From Oleiphilus messinensis (GTDB lineage: Bacteria; Pseudomonadota; Gammaproteobacteria; Pseudomonadales; Oleiphilaceae), in contig NZ_CP021425.1 of assembly GCF_002162375.1 (NCBI RefSeq), positions 1,547,501 to 1,611,500 of the forward strand: a stretch of 64,000 nt of DNA, read 5' to 3'. The position numbers were made by a program, and so were the translations under genes. Positions 18,101 through 26,691 of the stretch are shown here, in pieces (the first letter of the stretch is position 1; every line of letters starts with the position of its first letter). The notes beneath the pieces are model-generated. The model was not told where the DNA came from. It saw nothing but the letters and a program-made list of their open reading frames with translations, and did not search any database.

Positions 18101-19857
18101 CTGAGTACTTCATATACGGTTACCGGCAAATCTGTCAGGGCAGTTCCAGTCTGATCATCAACCAAAGTAATCTGCAACGGGGTGGAGCCGACAATAAACT
18201 GGTAGTCACCCGGGCCGGTGATGGGGTTGCTGTATTTGTATTGTCCATCTGCCAGACTCTTTGTTTTGATGCGGTATTGGGTTCCAGAACCAAGTTCAGG
18301 AAGATCTACTTTGATGCGCCCTTCGCTGTCGGTGTTGAGTTGGCGGTACCAGCTGAATTTGCCATCACTTTGTTGTTCGATGATTACCTTTTGTTCGGAA
18401 AGAGCGGTTGCTGGCGAGACATTTCCATTTAATACTGAGATCCGTACAGTGCCAATTGACCATGGGAAGTTCCCCGGTTCAGCGATGATAGCCGTATTTG
18501 CCTTGAAATCGCTGAATACCTTGGTGTATAGCCGGTATTTGCGACCAGAGCCGAGACCAGGCAGATCAAAATGTGCAATACCTGAAGCATCGGTGACCTG
18601 TTGATTGGCCCACTTTTGAGAACCATCGGCCAAAACCTCGTAGGCACTGATCTTGACATCGCTGAGCAGGGCTCCGGTTTCAGCATCTTTCAGTGTCGTC
18701 GTCAGGGCGAGATTACCGACAATGAAGTCGACTGGATTCAAGTTTTCAATCGGGTTACTGTATTTTGTTTGATTGTTGGTAACACTTTTAACACTCAATC
18801 GATACACTGCACCCTCACCCAGGTCGGGCAAATTGAGGCGCAGGGTTCCGTTACTGTCGGAAAGCGCAGATGAGAACCATTTGAAATTCCCGTCCTCATT
18901 CCGTTTCTGGATGGTCACGTTGGTATCACCCAAAGGAGGATGACCCGATTGACTGCCATCGAGAACCCGTGCAACGAAAGAACCAATCGGCCAATTCAAT
19001 GAGGTCGGTTGTGTTAGGGCTTCAGAATATGCCCAATAGTTATTGTACACTTTGGTTTTCAGATAGTAGGTGCGTCCCGATCCAAGTCCGTCGAGGTCAA
19101 AATCGACACGCCCCTGATCATCGGTGGTCAGCCGATCTGCCCATTTTGAGGAGCCATCCAGGAGTTTCTCGTAGGCCGTTACTTCGATGTTCGCCAGGTT
19201 GTCGCCCGAGTGTGCATCGGAAAGTTGAACCCTTAATGGCGGATTGCCTACGATGAAGGTAAAGTCGCTGGTATTTGTAATTTCCGAACTGCTTTTATGA
19301 CGCCCGGTAACCTGGCTTTTTCCTTTGAGTATGTAGACTTCGCCACTTCCTAAACCGGGTAGGTCGATTCTTAACTGTCCCTGATTATCCGTGGTCGCGG
19401 CCGAGAACCATTTGTATTTGCCGTCAGACTGGCGCACGTTGATATCAATGCGGGTATTCGCCAGTGGGGGGTGACTCGATTGGCTGCCATCTTTAACCTG
19501 AACTTGCAGGGCTCCCACTGCCCAGGTTAATTGGCCGCTGTTTGTGAGTGGTTGGGCAACCCGATACTCATTAAACACGCGAGTATAGGCAATGTAGTTC
19601 GTACCGGCACCCAATCCCTCCAAAGTAAACTGGGCGTTACCCTGTGCATCCGTAGTTTGCTTTGCAGCCCACTTCTGGCCGTCACCTTCGACGACATATA
19701 CATCAATTCTTTGGCCATCCAGCGGGGCCTGAGTTTTGGCGTCGACCAGAGACAGGTTGACCTGACTGGCGTGTGCCGATATGCCCATTAACAACAGCAC
19801 AATGGAGAATATCCATTGCACTTGTTGCCACAGGGGTATCCGTGTCTGAACTATCAT
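15160..19857 (-). CDS. Giant DUF1800 protein with tandem beta-sandwich repeats
   Basis: The 1565-residue precursor has a signal peptide (about 1-30, ending near SAHA). About ten repeats of roughly 85-95 residues follow (about 31-920), alternating two types. Type A carries AYEVL.DGS.KW and fDL.GLGsGR.Y; type B carries DGSQ..HPPL, DGKF.WF and LDLP.LG.GAVYRL. They resemble transthyretin/Cna-B-like surface sandwiches. Two Ig-like domains follow (about 930-1130, each with PEI/EVAITSP and GVNNASEA or DDSGKT features). The C-terminus (about 1140-1565) is a full DUF1800 domain (ANRLTFGMTPDLLAHL, ARELMELHTLGVDGGY, ARAFTGWHV). DUF1800 proteins are usually 450-600 residues, so the repeat arm is extra. 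It is operonic with DUF1501. Confidence 0.9.
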   Translation of the reverse strand: MIVQTRIPLWQQVQWIFSIVLLLMGISAHASQVNLSLVDAKTQAPLDGQRIDVYVVEGDGQKWAAKQTTDAQGNAQFTLEGLGAGTNYIAYTRVFNEYRVAQPLTNSGQLTWAVGALQVQVKDGSQSSHPPLANTRIDINVRQSDGKYKWFSAATTDNQGQLRIDLPGLGSGEVYILKGKSQVTGRHKSSSEITNTSDFTFIVGNPPLRVQLSDAHSGDNLANIEVTAYEKLLDGSSKWADRLTTDDQGRVDFDLDGLGSGRTYYLKTKVYNNYWAYSEALTQPTSLNWPIGSFVARVLDGSQSGHPPLGDTNVTIQKRNEDGNFKWFSSALSDSNGTLRLNLPDLGEGAVYRLSVKSVTNNQTKYSNPIENLNPVDFIVGNLALTTTLKDAETGALLSDVKISAYEVLADGSQKWANQQVTDASGIAHFDLPGLGSGRKYRLYTKVFSDFKANTAIIAEPGNFPWSIGTVRISVLNGNVSPATALSEQKVIIEQQSDGKFSWYRQLNTDSEGRIKVDLPELGSGTQYRIKTKSLADGQYKYSNPITGPGDYQFIVGSTPLQITLVDDQTGTALTDLPVTVYEVLSDGSTKWTIQRNSDAQGTVTFDLNGLGENRSYRLKAKAFNNYSYYSPVYTEAKSETLRLGKVRVAVSDGSQDNHPPLTDTAVTISKQKPDGKFGWFANATTDQQGQLKLDLPELDNGAVYRLSTKSLVADSTKYSDEITANGSYQFVVGNPAVTVHLFNALTGTSLSQQKVTAYELMADGSKVWRKAGDTDSNGRLTYDLDGLEDGRRYVLKTAPYNGGSVYSAEIPGYGNFDFPVGALPVTLVDKDTAAVLANRKITAYQILPEGKLNWYKQSETDTQGRIIFDLEGLAMGESFVFKSYNPFGENKSYYSGVIRAEGEYRFEIQKGETDKPDLVFPEVAITSPTAQSEVPARGFVLRGTASDNELLSSVEITINSAGKPAFTGTAEFEPQTGEWQYFVTEAQLTPENITDITVVALDGVNNASEAQARYTVAEVLADLTPPEITITSHQDNDSIKKTGVTLQGNATDDVGIQSLFATVVDPVQGRIVDNKALAFDLDNGHFELVLLNGQLTVDAQIEVTLSATDDSGKTTNLTQHYRVIAAPNEPLQMANRLTFGMTPDLLAHLEAVGPDIFLNEQLNPDRIDNAVFDMLIAGSNPQTEDELKWHTLQYMLFSERQLQEVLTQFWDNHFNTALSRHGEVAYEVAENNGFRQHALGQFRDLLEVSAKSPAMILYLNNAENVKSAPNENYARELMELHTLGVDGGYTSTDVAEVARAFTGWHVQADRFFFNAGEHDEQPKTVLGQSLTQGGLADGEEVLDILASHPATARFICTKLAQLLITDNPPESLVSSCQSDFLASGGNIASVVEGLIHSPLFASNEQFRNKVKTPLEMVTTLVRNFTANVDPIAMDRGMRAMGMNLFANQVPTGWSELGEDWINSNLMLQRARFVNQVAYNTNPQNGIYIDIRGHMQVAGMTSAEAIVAYLFDLAFAGDYSETEFAIGVNILNENGTEFDLNAPDAELRLRSLLGHVLSFPGYQFQ

Positions 19858-20271
19858 CGTATTTCCCTCAGCTTGTGTTTTTGCCTAACCATTTGGACGT
19901 TTGCTAAACGTGTTTCCGTTCTTGTGCTTCAAGCGCAGTATAGTCAGGTCGAGGTGACAAAATCCGACCTGATTAGGGGCGGTTCACGGGCAGGTTGTGC
20001 GTCGGGTCTAAGTTCTAGCTGTTTCTTTTTGTTACATCGTGCAAGCCAATTTTCAGGCTTGCCGAGTTAGCACAGCAGTGGCATGAAAAACGCGCAGCGC
20101 TGCACAAAGGTAAAAAAAGAAACATAATTGGGTGGAGCAGGGGATAAGCTTGCTGTTCATTCGAGTCGGCGGGCGAATGGTGGGAGGTCGTACAAGCTTC
20201 CTGTGCTTCAAAGCTCGCCCACCTTAATTCAGATACGACAAAAAAGTCAAAAACAATTTAAATTCAATTAA
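19858..20271. other. 414-bp intergenic region with two small inverted repeats
   Basis: This is the upstream region of the DUF1800 gene. TCAGGTCG (19944-19951) and CGACCTGA (19965-19972) form an inverted repeat about 90-115 bases before the start. GCAAGCC (20041-20047) and GGCTTGC (20056-20062) form a second hairpin. I recognise no gene or known operator. Confidence 0.4.
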
Positions 20272-20955
20272 TTATGACGATTTGGTCGTCATTTTTTCTT
20301 CCCGTAGTTCGTCCGTTGGTGCCGAACTGCTTTCTCGCCAGTGCGCACTGCCTACAAGTATCAACTGGATTTGTTTAACGGTGCGTTTTTTCAGTGCTGT
20401 TTGCAGGGATTTGTTATCCCGTGCTGTATCGAGGATTTCAACCGTGATCGCCGCGACGGTATTTATGATGAGCTGGGCTGTCATGGTCAGGGTTGATGGC
20501 GAGAGGTGAGACAAAGCACCCATAGCCCGAATATCTGCTTCCAATTCACGGGCAAAATAGTCGAGTTCATTGCGGATGGCACGTCGAACGATTTCCGAGC
20601 CACCGCACATGGCTTGGGACATGAAGCGAAACATGGGTTGATTGGCCAGTGCATTATCAACAAAAATACTGACCGAGTCGTAGATCATCTTGTCGGTTTG
20701 GCGGGTTTTATGGCGCGCTTCGCGCATCAGTTGGCGCAAAGCTATGCTGAGTTCGTCAACCAGGCCTAATGCCAGGTCATCCAGGTCGGTAAAATGCCGG
20801 TAAAATGAGGTGGGCACCACGCCTGCACGTTTCGCAACTTCACGAATACTGATAGATGCGAAATCATTCCCTTCTTCGACCCATGCCAACGCCCCTTGCA
20901 GGAGTGCGGTTCGTGTCTGCTGTTTTCGTTCTGATCTACTGGCCATGGTTCTCAC
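20272..20955 (-). CDS. TetR-family regulator resembling FabR
   Basis: The 227-residue protein has an N-terminal TetR helix-turn-helix (about 12-60) with SIREVAKRAGVVPTSFYRHFTDLDDLALGLVDE. This is close to the corresponding segment of the unsaturated-fatty-acid repressor FabR. The ligand domain follows. The C-terminus adds a Ser/Thr- and charge-rich tail (SSSAPTDELREEKMTTKSS). GTG 20955 or ATG 20946 could start it. FabR-type proteins respond to acyl-CoA/ACP saturation. No desaturase is adjacent here, so the target is unknown and I do not assign the name. Confidence 0.75.
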   Translation of the reverse strand: MRTMASRSERKQQTRTALLQGALAWVEEGNDFASISIREVAKRAGVVPTSFYRHFTDLDDLALGLVDELSIALRQLMREARHKTRQTDKMIYDSVSIFVDNALANQPMFRFMSQAMCGGSEIVRRAIRNELDYFARELEADIRAMGALSHLSPSTLTMTAQLIINTVAAITVEILDTARDNKSLQTALKKRTVKQIQLILVGSAHWRESSSAPTDELREEKMTTKSS

Positions 20956-21056
20956 ATCAAGTTGGGACGCGCCATTCTACACTTTGGTGCTCGATTTGCC
21001 AAAAAGCAGGGGCAATTTGCCAAAAACGCAGTGTGTTATGGCTGAAGACCCCATTT

Positions 21057-21389
21057 TCAGCGTTTCGAGCCTGCGAGCAGCGACGGCATGAAACGACCAA
21101 TCAGTAATAGCAAGCTTGGCCAAACCATTGTGTTGATAATATCATGCACGCTACGTTTCCAGCGCCAGCTGCCGTAGGCATTGATATCGTCCCAGAAATC
21201 GAGTCCCTCTGCGGCGCACGCCATGATCATGACGGCGATCCAGGGTCCCCACTGGCCCAGTCTCTGACGCGAAATAGCACAGTATATCATCATACACAGC
21301 ATACCTGCATGTATATGCAGGGCGTCGCGAGAAAGGCCCGTCAATGTCATCATCTGCAGCTTGAATTCCTGAAATGCTGAAATGTCCAT
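21057..21389 (-). CDS. Small integral membrane protein, function unknown
   Basis: The 110-residue protein has three or so hydrophobic segments (about 25-41, 47-63 and 85-105). A polar loop DDINAYGSWRWKRSVHDIINT lies between the last two. The conserved-looking HIHAGM and W/D-rich loop suggest a real membrane protein rather than chance. No known domain is recognised. Its ATG is preceded by no strong ribosome site. Confidence 0.55.
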   Translation of the reverse strand: MDISAFQEFKLQMMTLTGLSRDALHIHAGMLCMMIYCAISRQRLGQWGPWIAVMIMACAAEGLDFWDDINAYGSWRWKRSVHDIINTMVWPSLLLLIGRFMPSLLAGSKR

Positions 21390-21492
21390 TCTGTCGGCTA
21401 TACCTCAGTGTGCGGTCTGCACGATTAGCTTGAAATAGGTTTTGTCGGTTCGAATTACGCTTAAGTCTAGTTCACGATAATCCAAGCCGTGA

Positions 21493-21517
21493 AGTCTGCA
21501 TTGATTGAATGCAGACT
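21493..21517. terminator. 10-bp hairpin downstream of the mutarotase gene
   Basis: AGTCTGCATT (21493-21502) and AATGCAGACT (21508-21517) pair perfectly with a 5-base loop, 33 bases beyond the stop of the minus-strand gene. No T-run follows. Confidence 0.45.
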
Positions 21518-21549
21518 GTCAATTCCAATCGTTGCCAGGAGGGCTGGCG

Positions 21550-22437
21550 CTAGGGGGCTGGCTCACCAATTGTGAGTTGCAACGTGTGAGCATCATCAGG
21601 CTTGAGATAGATATGATCATCAGCCGCATTTGCGGTCTCTACACAGAGCATGGTTTGATAAGCTGTTTCATCAAACTGGGATAAACGCTGGGATTTTTCA
21701 ATCCACGGGTTCCAGATCACGGACGAGTGACTGCCATTGGTTTGCAACTGAATCGTGCGTCCGGATTCAGTATCGATAATGTTGGACTGGTTTCGCGTTC
21801 CGGTATAGACGCGGTCGGTTTCGCCGGAAAATGTGATGTCACCCCGTTGTATTTTTGCGGTCCAATTGTCTAGTGCATCGATGTAAGTCGAGTTGTCAAA
21901 ACCCTGCACAATCGTCTGTCGAATATTGCTGGTTGGAAAGTAGCTGTGTAACGCTTGACTGCAGAAGATTTCCCGGCTGCTGGTGTTTGTTGTTGTCAGG
22001 GTGAGTTGCAACCGGGTACTGACCGAAATCGACATTTCCGCAGTCAGTCCGATGTTGGCTTGTCTCGGGTGCAGGCGAAGTTGCACCTGAGTTTCATCAG
22101 CGCTCTCCTGCCAGCCGATTACCTGAAACAGACTATCCCGGGCAATACCGTGTGCAGGATAGTGGTTCAAGTGGGCAAAGCTGGCCTGCACCTGTTCCGG
22201 GTTTTTATCGTACTGACCAAACCAGGGCCAACACAACGGAATGCCGGCCCGCACTGAGGAGCCTAGTTGAAAACAGGCCTGTGGATTCTGCCACAACAGC
22301 TCTTGTCCTTGTCTGGGGCAAAATGAAATGACTTGGGCACCTTGCAACAGGATTAGCGCACTGGCGTGAGTATTGTCGATCAATAATGCTGGAATATTCC
22401 CCACCAGAGTGGGTTTGAGGGTTCTCAGTACGTCCAC
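21550..22437 (-). CDS. D-hexose-6-phosphate mutarotase (YeaD-like)
   Basis: The 295-residue protein is an aldose-1-epimerase-fold enzyme of the YeaD family, which interconverts alpha and beta anomers of glucose-6-phosphate in the cytoplasm. Family features include VRAGIPLCWPWFGQY (about 63-77), the active-site segment CSQALHSYFPTSNI and FSGETDRVY. The length matches the family. It stands upstream of the small membrane protein on the same strand and is not in an obvious sugar operon. Confidence 0.9.
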   Translation of the reverse strand: MDVLRTLKPTLVGNIPALLIDNTHASALILLQGAQVISFCPRQGQELLWQNPQACFQLGSSVRAGIPLCWPWFGQYDKNPEQVQASFAHLNHYPAHGIARDSLFQVIGWQESADETQVQLRLHPRQANIGLTAEMSISVSTRLQLTLTTTNTSSREIFCSQALHSYFPTSNIRQTIVQGFDNSTYIDALDNWTAKIQRGDITFSGETDRVYTGTRNQSNIIDTESGRTIQLQTNGSHSSVIWNPWIEKSQRLSQFDETAYQTMLCVETANAADDHIYLKPDDAHTLQLTIGEPAP

Positions 22438-22541
22438 TGTTCATCCTGTTTTTCAATTGTGCTGTTGTTCAATTGTGCTGTTTTCAATCGGTCAGTCTGC
22501 TTCGTCACACTATGCCAGTGTGGGGAAGCAATGTCGAGGTC

Positions 22542-23453
22542 TCAGATTGCGTCACGAGCAAGCTCAGGGGTGTTGGCTTTGGGCCAGTGTTTTTTGACTT
22601 GCTGTAGCCAGGCCTGGATCATGGGTTCTTTCAAGCGGCGAGCCTGCACGGCGATACTGAGATCGATGGTCGGCACGGCACCGGCCCAACGAATTCCCCA
22701 GCCTTCCCGTTCTGCCAGCTCGGCAATGTCACTGCGTAAAATAGCGATTCCGGCACCCGCCCGGACCAGTTCTCGCATGGCATCTTCGTTGTCCACATAC
22801 ACCAGTTTGGCTGGGTCAAGGTTGGTTCCGGCAAACAGTGCTTTTTTCAATGCGATAAACGGGCATTTTTCTGTTGTGTAGACCCAAGGCAATGCTGCCA
22901 GTTCGGCCAGGCTTGCATCCCGTGCGCGATCCGCCCAACCAATCGGGGCGAGGATATTCGTTTCCACCCGTTCAAGAAAAATAACACTCAAATCCGCACT
23001 GGTACACGGGCCGTAGATAAACCCGGTGTCGAGGTTTCCCTTTCTGATGTCGATGATAATGTCGGGTGACATACTATTGACGAAGGACAATTTAATATCC
23101 GGATAGTCCGCTTGTGTTGAAGCGAGAATCTGGGCCAGGCGCAGAAAGGCAAAGTCAGTATTGATACCGATGGAAAGTGTCCCGTTGACCTGGCCTTGAA
23201 TGGCTTTTGCGTGAGTTAATACGCTATGGGCTGCCTCCAGCGCTGCTCTGGCTTGAGGCAACAGAGTCTGCCCAGCCGGGGTGATTTGCATACCTTTAGG
23301 GGTGCGGTCAAAAAGTGTTACGCCCAGGGTGCCTTCCAGGGCTTTCAGCTGTGCACTGACTGCAGGTTGGCTGGTAAAGAGACGTTCTGCTGCCCGTGTC
23401 AGATGCTGTTCTTCTGCCACGGTGACGAAAGTTTTAAGTTGATTGAGGTCCAT
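22542..23453 (-). CDS. LysR-family transcriptional regulator
   Basis: The 303-residue protein has the LysR winged helix-turn-helix (MDLNQLKTFVTVAEEQHLTRAAERLFTSQPAVSAQLKALE) and a two-lobed effector domain (about 90-295). It is divergent from the DUF1127 gene at 23646 with a 192-base gap. That gap is the natural place for its operator, but I could not identify a convincing T-N11-A box. The inducer is unknown. Confidence 0.9.
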   Translation of the reverse strand: MDLNQLKTFVTVAEEQHLTRAAERLFTSQPAVSAQLKALEGTLGVTLFDRTPKGMQITPAGQTLLPQARAALEAAHSVLTHAKAIQGQVNGTLSIGINTDFAFLRLAQILASTQADYPDIKLSFVNSMSPDIIIDIRKGNLDTGFIYGPCTSADLSVIFLERVETNILAPIGWADRARDASLAELAALPWVYTTEKCPFIALKKALFAGTNLDPAKLVYVDNEDAMRELVRAGAGIAILRSDIAELAEREGWGIRWAGAVPTIDLSIAVQARRLKEPMIQAWLQQVKKHWPKANTPELARDAI

Positions 23454-23645
23454 AGCCCGAAATCCTGAATGTCTTGGTCTATCGATTGAAACCGGTCGAT
23501 CTTATTATTGAACCTTAAAGTCGATCAGTCTGCCATAATATTTTCAAATGACCCTGATCAAAAATGACGATTGGATGCATTTGCGACAAACCGATTTAAT
23601 GATTGTCAAGCCAGGATCATCTTGGAAAATATCAGGAGAAGGGTT

Positions 23646-23897
23646 ATGTCGCACACTACATCGACTGCAGCAGCAAAACAAAATACCGCGTCAATGGCAG
23701 CGCAATCAGTGTTATCGTCAGAAGCATCAGTGCTTGTGCGGTGGTGGCGTTATCTGCGTTTGAACGCGCCTGTATGGTGGGATCGGTATCGTCAGCGCCA
23801 GGCATTGGCGGAGCTCAGTTCCATGCAGATGAAAGATATTGGCCTGAGTCGTTCGGATGTTATCAATGAGGTAAACAAGCCTTTTTGGAAGCCGTGA
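23646..23897 (+). CDS. DUF1127 small protein (YjiS-like)
   Basis: The 83-residue protein has the basic, Trp-rich DUF1127 motif at its C-terminus (WWDRYRQRQALAELSSMQMKDIGLSRSDVINEVNKPFW), after a Ser/Ala/Thr-rich N-terminus. The start at ATG 23646 follows AGGAGAAGG. In other bacteria short DUF1127 proteins influence phosphate, carbon or RNA metabolism. The role here is unknown. It is divergent from the LysR gene, its likely regulator (inference). Confidence 0.85.
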   Translation: MSHTTSTAAAKQNTASMAAQSVLSSEASVLVRWWRYLRLNAPVWWDRYRQRQALAELSSMQMKDIGLSRSDVINEVNKPFWKP

Positions 23898-24004
23898 TAC
23901 CCGTTCGGTGAAACATGTCGACCTGCTGTTAAATGAAATCAGGCTTTGCTATGGTTTGATCTCAGGCTGCTTTGAGCCCTAGCCTTTACGATGGAGCCAC
24001 GTTC

Positions 24005-25228
24005 ATGAGACAGAAGGTCACGTTTGATAGTCAAGGTACCATACTAAGCGGGTTGCTGGAACGCCCGGAATCCGGTTCACCGTGCTTTGCGCTCTTTGCT
24101 CACTGTTTTACGTGCGGAAAGGATGTCGCCGCGGCTTCGCGAATTGCCCGGGCATTGACTCGGCATGGTATTGCCGTATTGCGCTTCGACTTCACGGGTT
24201 TGGGGAACAGTGATGGTGACTTCGCAAATACTAATTTTTCTTCCAACCTGGATGATCTGGTCGCGGCGGCAGATTACTTGCGCCGCGAATATGAAGCCCC
24301 GCAATTGTTGATCGGGCATAGTCTTGGTGGTGCTGCAATCCTTTCAATGGCACAGCAAGTACCTGAAGCGAAAGCACTGGTGACAATTGGTGCACCTTTC
24401 AATGCCGATCACGTATTACATAACTTTTCTGCATCTCTGGCAGCGATTGAACGTGATGGTGTTGCTGAAGTGACTCTGGGGGAGCGCCGTTTTCAAATTA
24501 AAAAGCAGTTTCTGGATGATCTGGATCGTCATACCGTAGAGCATATCAGCCAGTTGCGTAAAGCGCTGCTGGTCATGCACTCACCGGTGGATACCGTAGT
24601 CTCGATTAATGAGGCCGAGTTGATCTATCGAGAGGCCAAACACCCGAAAAGTTTTGTCAGCCTTGACCGGGCAGATCATTTACTGAGCCGGGCTGAAGAT
24701 GCCGAGTTTGTCGCGGCCACGATCGCAGGGTGGGGGCGTCGCTATCTCGATATGCCCAAACCCGCAACGAGTGCCCCTCCGGTTGCCAAGGGGCATGTGA
24801 TCGTGGAAGAGAAAGATCACCGTTTTACCCAGCATGTAACCAGTGACAGTCATTACTGGCTGGCTGATGAGCCTTATGATGTCGGGGGCAATAATACCGG
24901 GCCGGATCCCTACGAACATTTGCTTGCAGCGCTGGGGGCTTGCACCTCGATGACGATTCGCCTGTATGCGAACCGGAAAGGTATCGCATTGGAAAATATT
25001 CGGGTCGAGCTGCGCCATACCCGAAATTACATTGATGATTGTGAAGGCTGTGAAGCTACCGCCAATGGCATCGAAGCCATCGAGCGTACCATTGCACTTC
25101 AGGGAAAATTGAGTGGGGAACAAAGGCAACGTATGCTTGAAATCGCAGATAGATGCCCTGTTCATCGCAGTTTGCACGGCACAATGAAGGTGGTGACACA
25201 CCTGCAAGACCCGGATTACGAATTGTAA
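24005..25228 (+). CDS. Alpha/beta hydrolase - OsmC fusion protein
   Basis: The 407-residue protein starts at ATG 24005, behind GGAG. The TTG at 23972 is upstream of that ribosome site. Residues about 1-250 form an alpha/beta hydrolase with nucleophile elbow GHSLGGAA and the catalytic His region [10 protein letters not shown]. Residues about 270-400 form an OsmC/Ohr-like domain with two reactive cysteines, in [11 protein letters not shown] and [10 protein letters not shown]. Fusions of this type are a known family. OsmC domains reduce organic hydroperoxides, so esterase plus peroxidase action on one lipid-like substrate is plausible but unproven. It ends in a hairpin overlapping the stop. Confidence 0.92.
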   Translation: MRQKVTFDSQGTILSGLLERPESGSPCFALFAHCFTCGKDVAAASRIARALTRHGIAVLRFDFTGLGNSDGDFANTNFSSNLDDLVAAADYLRREYEAPQLLIGHSLGGAAILSMAQQVPEAKALVTIGAPFNADHVLHNFSASLAAIERDGVAEVTLGERRFQIKKQFLDDLDRHTVEHISQLRKALLVMHSPVDTVVSINEAELIYREAKHPKSFVSLDRADHLLSRAEDAEFVAATIAGWGRRYLDMPKPATSAPPVAKGHVIVEEKDHRFTQHVTSDSHYWLADEPYDVGGNNTGPDPYEHLLAALGACTSMTIRLYANRKGIALENIRVELRHTRNYIDDCEGCEATANGIEAIERTIALQGKLSGEQRQRMLEIADRCPVHRSLHGTMKVVTHLQDPDYEL

Positions 25229-25234
25229 TCCGGG
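25210..25234. terminator. Hairpin shared by convergent OsmC-fusion and cynS genes
   Basis: CCCGGATTAC (25210-25219) pairs perfectly with GTAATCCGGG (25225-25234). The left arm overlaps the last codons of the fusion gene. It sits between convergent genes and can act for both. Confidence 0.6.
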
Positions 25235-25251
25235 GCCTTAGCGCCATTAAC

Positions 25252-25692
25252 CTACCATGATTTGTAAGGCAGGAATTTGCCATTCATGGTAATCACAACA
25301 CGGTCACCTTTCGGATTTTCTTCCTTTTCAACATCCATGGAAAAGTCGATGGCGCTCATGATGCCGTCGCCAAACTTCTCATGGATGACGCTTTTCAGGG
25401 TTTCACCGTAAACGCCGACGATTTCGTATAGCCGATAAATTAAAGGATCTGTTGGTACGGCTTTGTCCCAGGTTTTGTGCGGGCATGCGGACAGGATGGG
25501 AACCAGTTCTGAATTCAATCCCAGTATTTCACAAATAGCCTGGGCTTTATCTTCAGGCATACTGTTCATACCCAGACAGGCTGACGCCAGCCATACCGGG
25601 GACATATTGATTGCTTTTCCTAGGGAATCCCAGGTCTCACCGGTTTCCAGTTTTGCTTTTAAAATCGCTTCTTTGGCTATTGTCTTATCCAT
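25252..25692 (-). CDS. cynS: Cyanate hydratase (cyanase)
   Basis: This is a 146-residue cyanase of normal length, which turns cyanate and bicarbonate into ammonia and carbon dioxide in a cytoplasmic decamer. The catalytic set is intact: Arg87 and Glu90 in YRLYEIVGVYGE, and Ser113 in GIMSAIDF. The N-terminal helical DNA-binding-like domain is present. It is the last gene of the cynABDS unit, 60 bases after cynD. No carbonic anhydrase gene (cynT) is seen. Confidence 0.97.
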   Translation of the reverse strand: MDKTIAKEAILKAKLETGETWDSLGKAINMSPVWLASACLGMNSMPEDKAQAICEILGLNSELVPILSACPHKTWDKAVPTDPLIYRLYEIVGVYGETLKSVIHEKFGDGIMSAIDFSMDVEKEENPKGDRVVITMNGKFLPYKSW

Positions 25693-25752
25693 AACGACTC
25701 CTGTTATTTACTTTTGGGGGTATCTTCAGTCAGGTTTATCTCTTTACCGGGT

Positions 25753-26679
25753 CTAGCCATGCACAGCCTTGTATTGAGGTTGCATAGCCTGATCACTTGG
25801 GTCAACTTCAACCGGGTAACCATTGGTTTGAAACTGGGTGACAGGCTCTTCCGAGCGGTTCACAAGAAAATCCACCAGATAATTCCGAATGCGGTAGTAG
25901 TTGCGGTTTTCGAAGATCGTATTCCGTTTTCTGGGGCGGGGCAGATTAACTGCGACAGACTCAGCAATTTTGGCGTTCGGACCGTTGGACATGAGTAAAA
26001 TCCGATCCGCCAATAGCAGTGCTTCATCGACATCGTGGGTGATCATGAAGACAGTTTGGTGTGTGGCCTCCCATATTTTGATCAGTTCGTCTTGAATCAC
26101 ACCTCGAGTCAGGGCATCCAGTGCGCCGAATGGCTCATCCAGCAGCAGCATTTCGGGCTGCGTGGCGAACGCTCTGGCGATGCTGACACGCTGGCGCATG
26201 CCCCCTGATAATTGTGAGGGCTTTCGCTGCAGTGCGTGTTCCAGGCCCACCATGTTCAAGTATCTTTCGCTGTGCTCGCGCACCTGTTTTTTGGACCAGC
26301 CGGGCCACCGTGCGCGCACGGCGAAGGTGACGTTGTGCAGAGTTGAGAGCCAGGGCAACAGACTGTAATTCTGGAATACCACACCACGTTCCAGGCTCGG
26401 CCCTTTGATCTCCTTGCCGTTCATGACAATGTCGCCGTCCGTAGCCTGCTCCAGACCCGCTAACGTGTTGAGTATGGTGGATTTACCGCACCCGGAATGG
26501 CCGATAATGCAGACGAATTCGCCTTTGTTAAAACCGAAATTAATGTCTTGGAAGATGGTCAAGTCGTTGCCATCTGGTGCGGGAAAGCGCTTGGCGAGAT
26601 TATTGACCTCTAAAAAACGGTACTTTCGGGACGCCTCCAGTGAGGCTGACATCTCAGTGTTATCGGGTGTATTCGACAT
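25753..26679 (-). CDS. cynD: Cyanate/nitrate-type ABC transporter ATP-binding protein
   Basis: The 308-residue ATPase has Walker A GHSGCGKST, Q-loop, signature LSGGMRQRVSIARA and Walker B MLLLDEPFGALD, followed by the H-loop MITHDVDEAL. It belongs to the NrtCD/TauB/SsuB group. Residues beyond about 250 form a C-terminal extension (RSEEPVTQFQ onward). The ATG is behind GAGGTAAC, 12 bases after cynB, so the genes are co-transcribed. With cynS following, cyanate is the likely substrate. Confidence 0.93.
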   Translation of the reverse strand: MSNTPDNTEMSASLEASRKYRFLEVNNLAKRFPAPDGNDLTIFQDINFGFNKGEFVCIIGHSGCGKSTILNTLAGLEQATDGDIVMNGKEIKGPSLERGVVFQNYSLLPWLSTLHNVTFAVRARWPGWSKKQVREHSERYLNMVGLEHALQRKPSQLSGGMRQRVSIARAFATQPEMLLLDEPFGALDALTRGVIQDELIKIWEATHQTVFMITHDVDEALLLADRILLMSNGPNAKIAESVAVNLPRPRKRNTIFENRNYYRIRNYLVDFLVNRSEEPVTQFQTNGYPVEVDPSDQAMQPQYKAVHG

Positions 26680-26691
26680 ATCGTTACCTCG

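Noticed and set aside
15160-19857. Possible CRISPR-like or satellite DNA because of regular repeats
   Set aside because: The repeats are protein-level, of about 90 residues, diverged in DNA and in one continuous frame, so they are protein domains.
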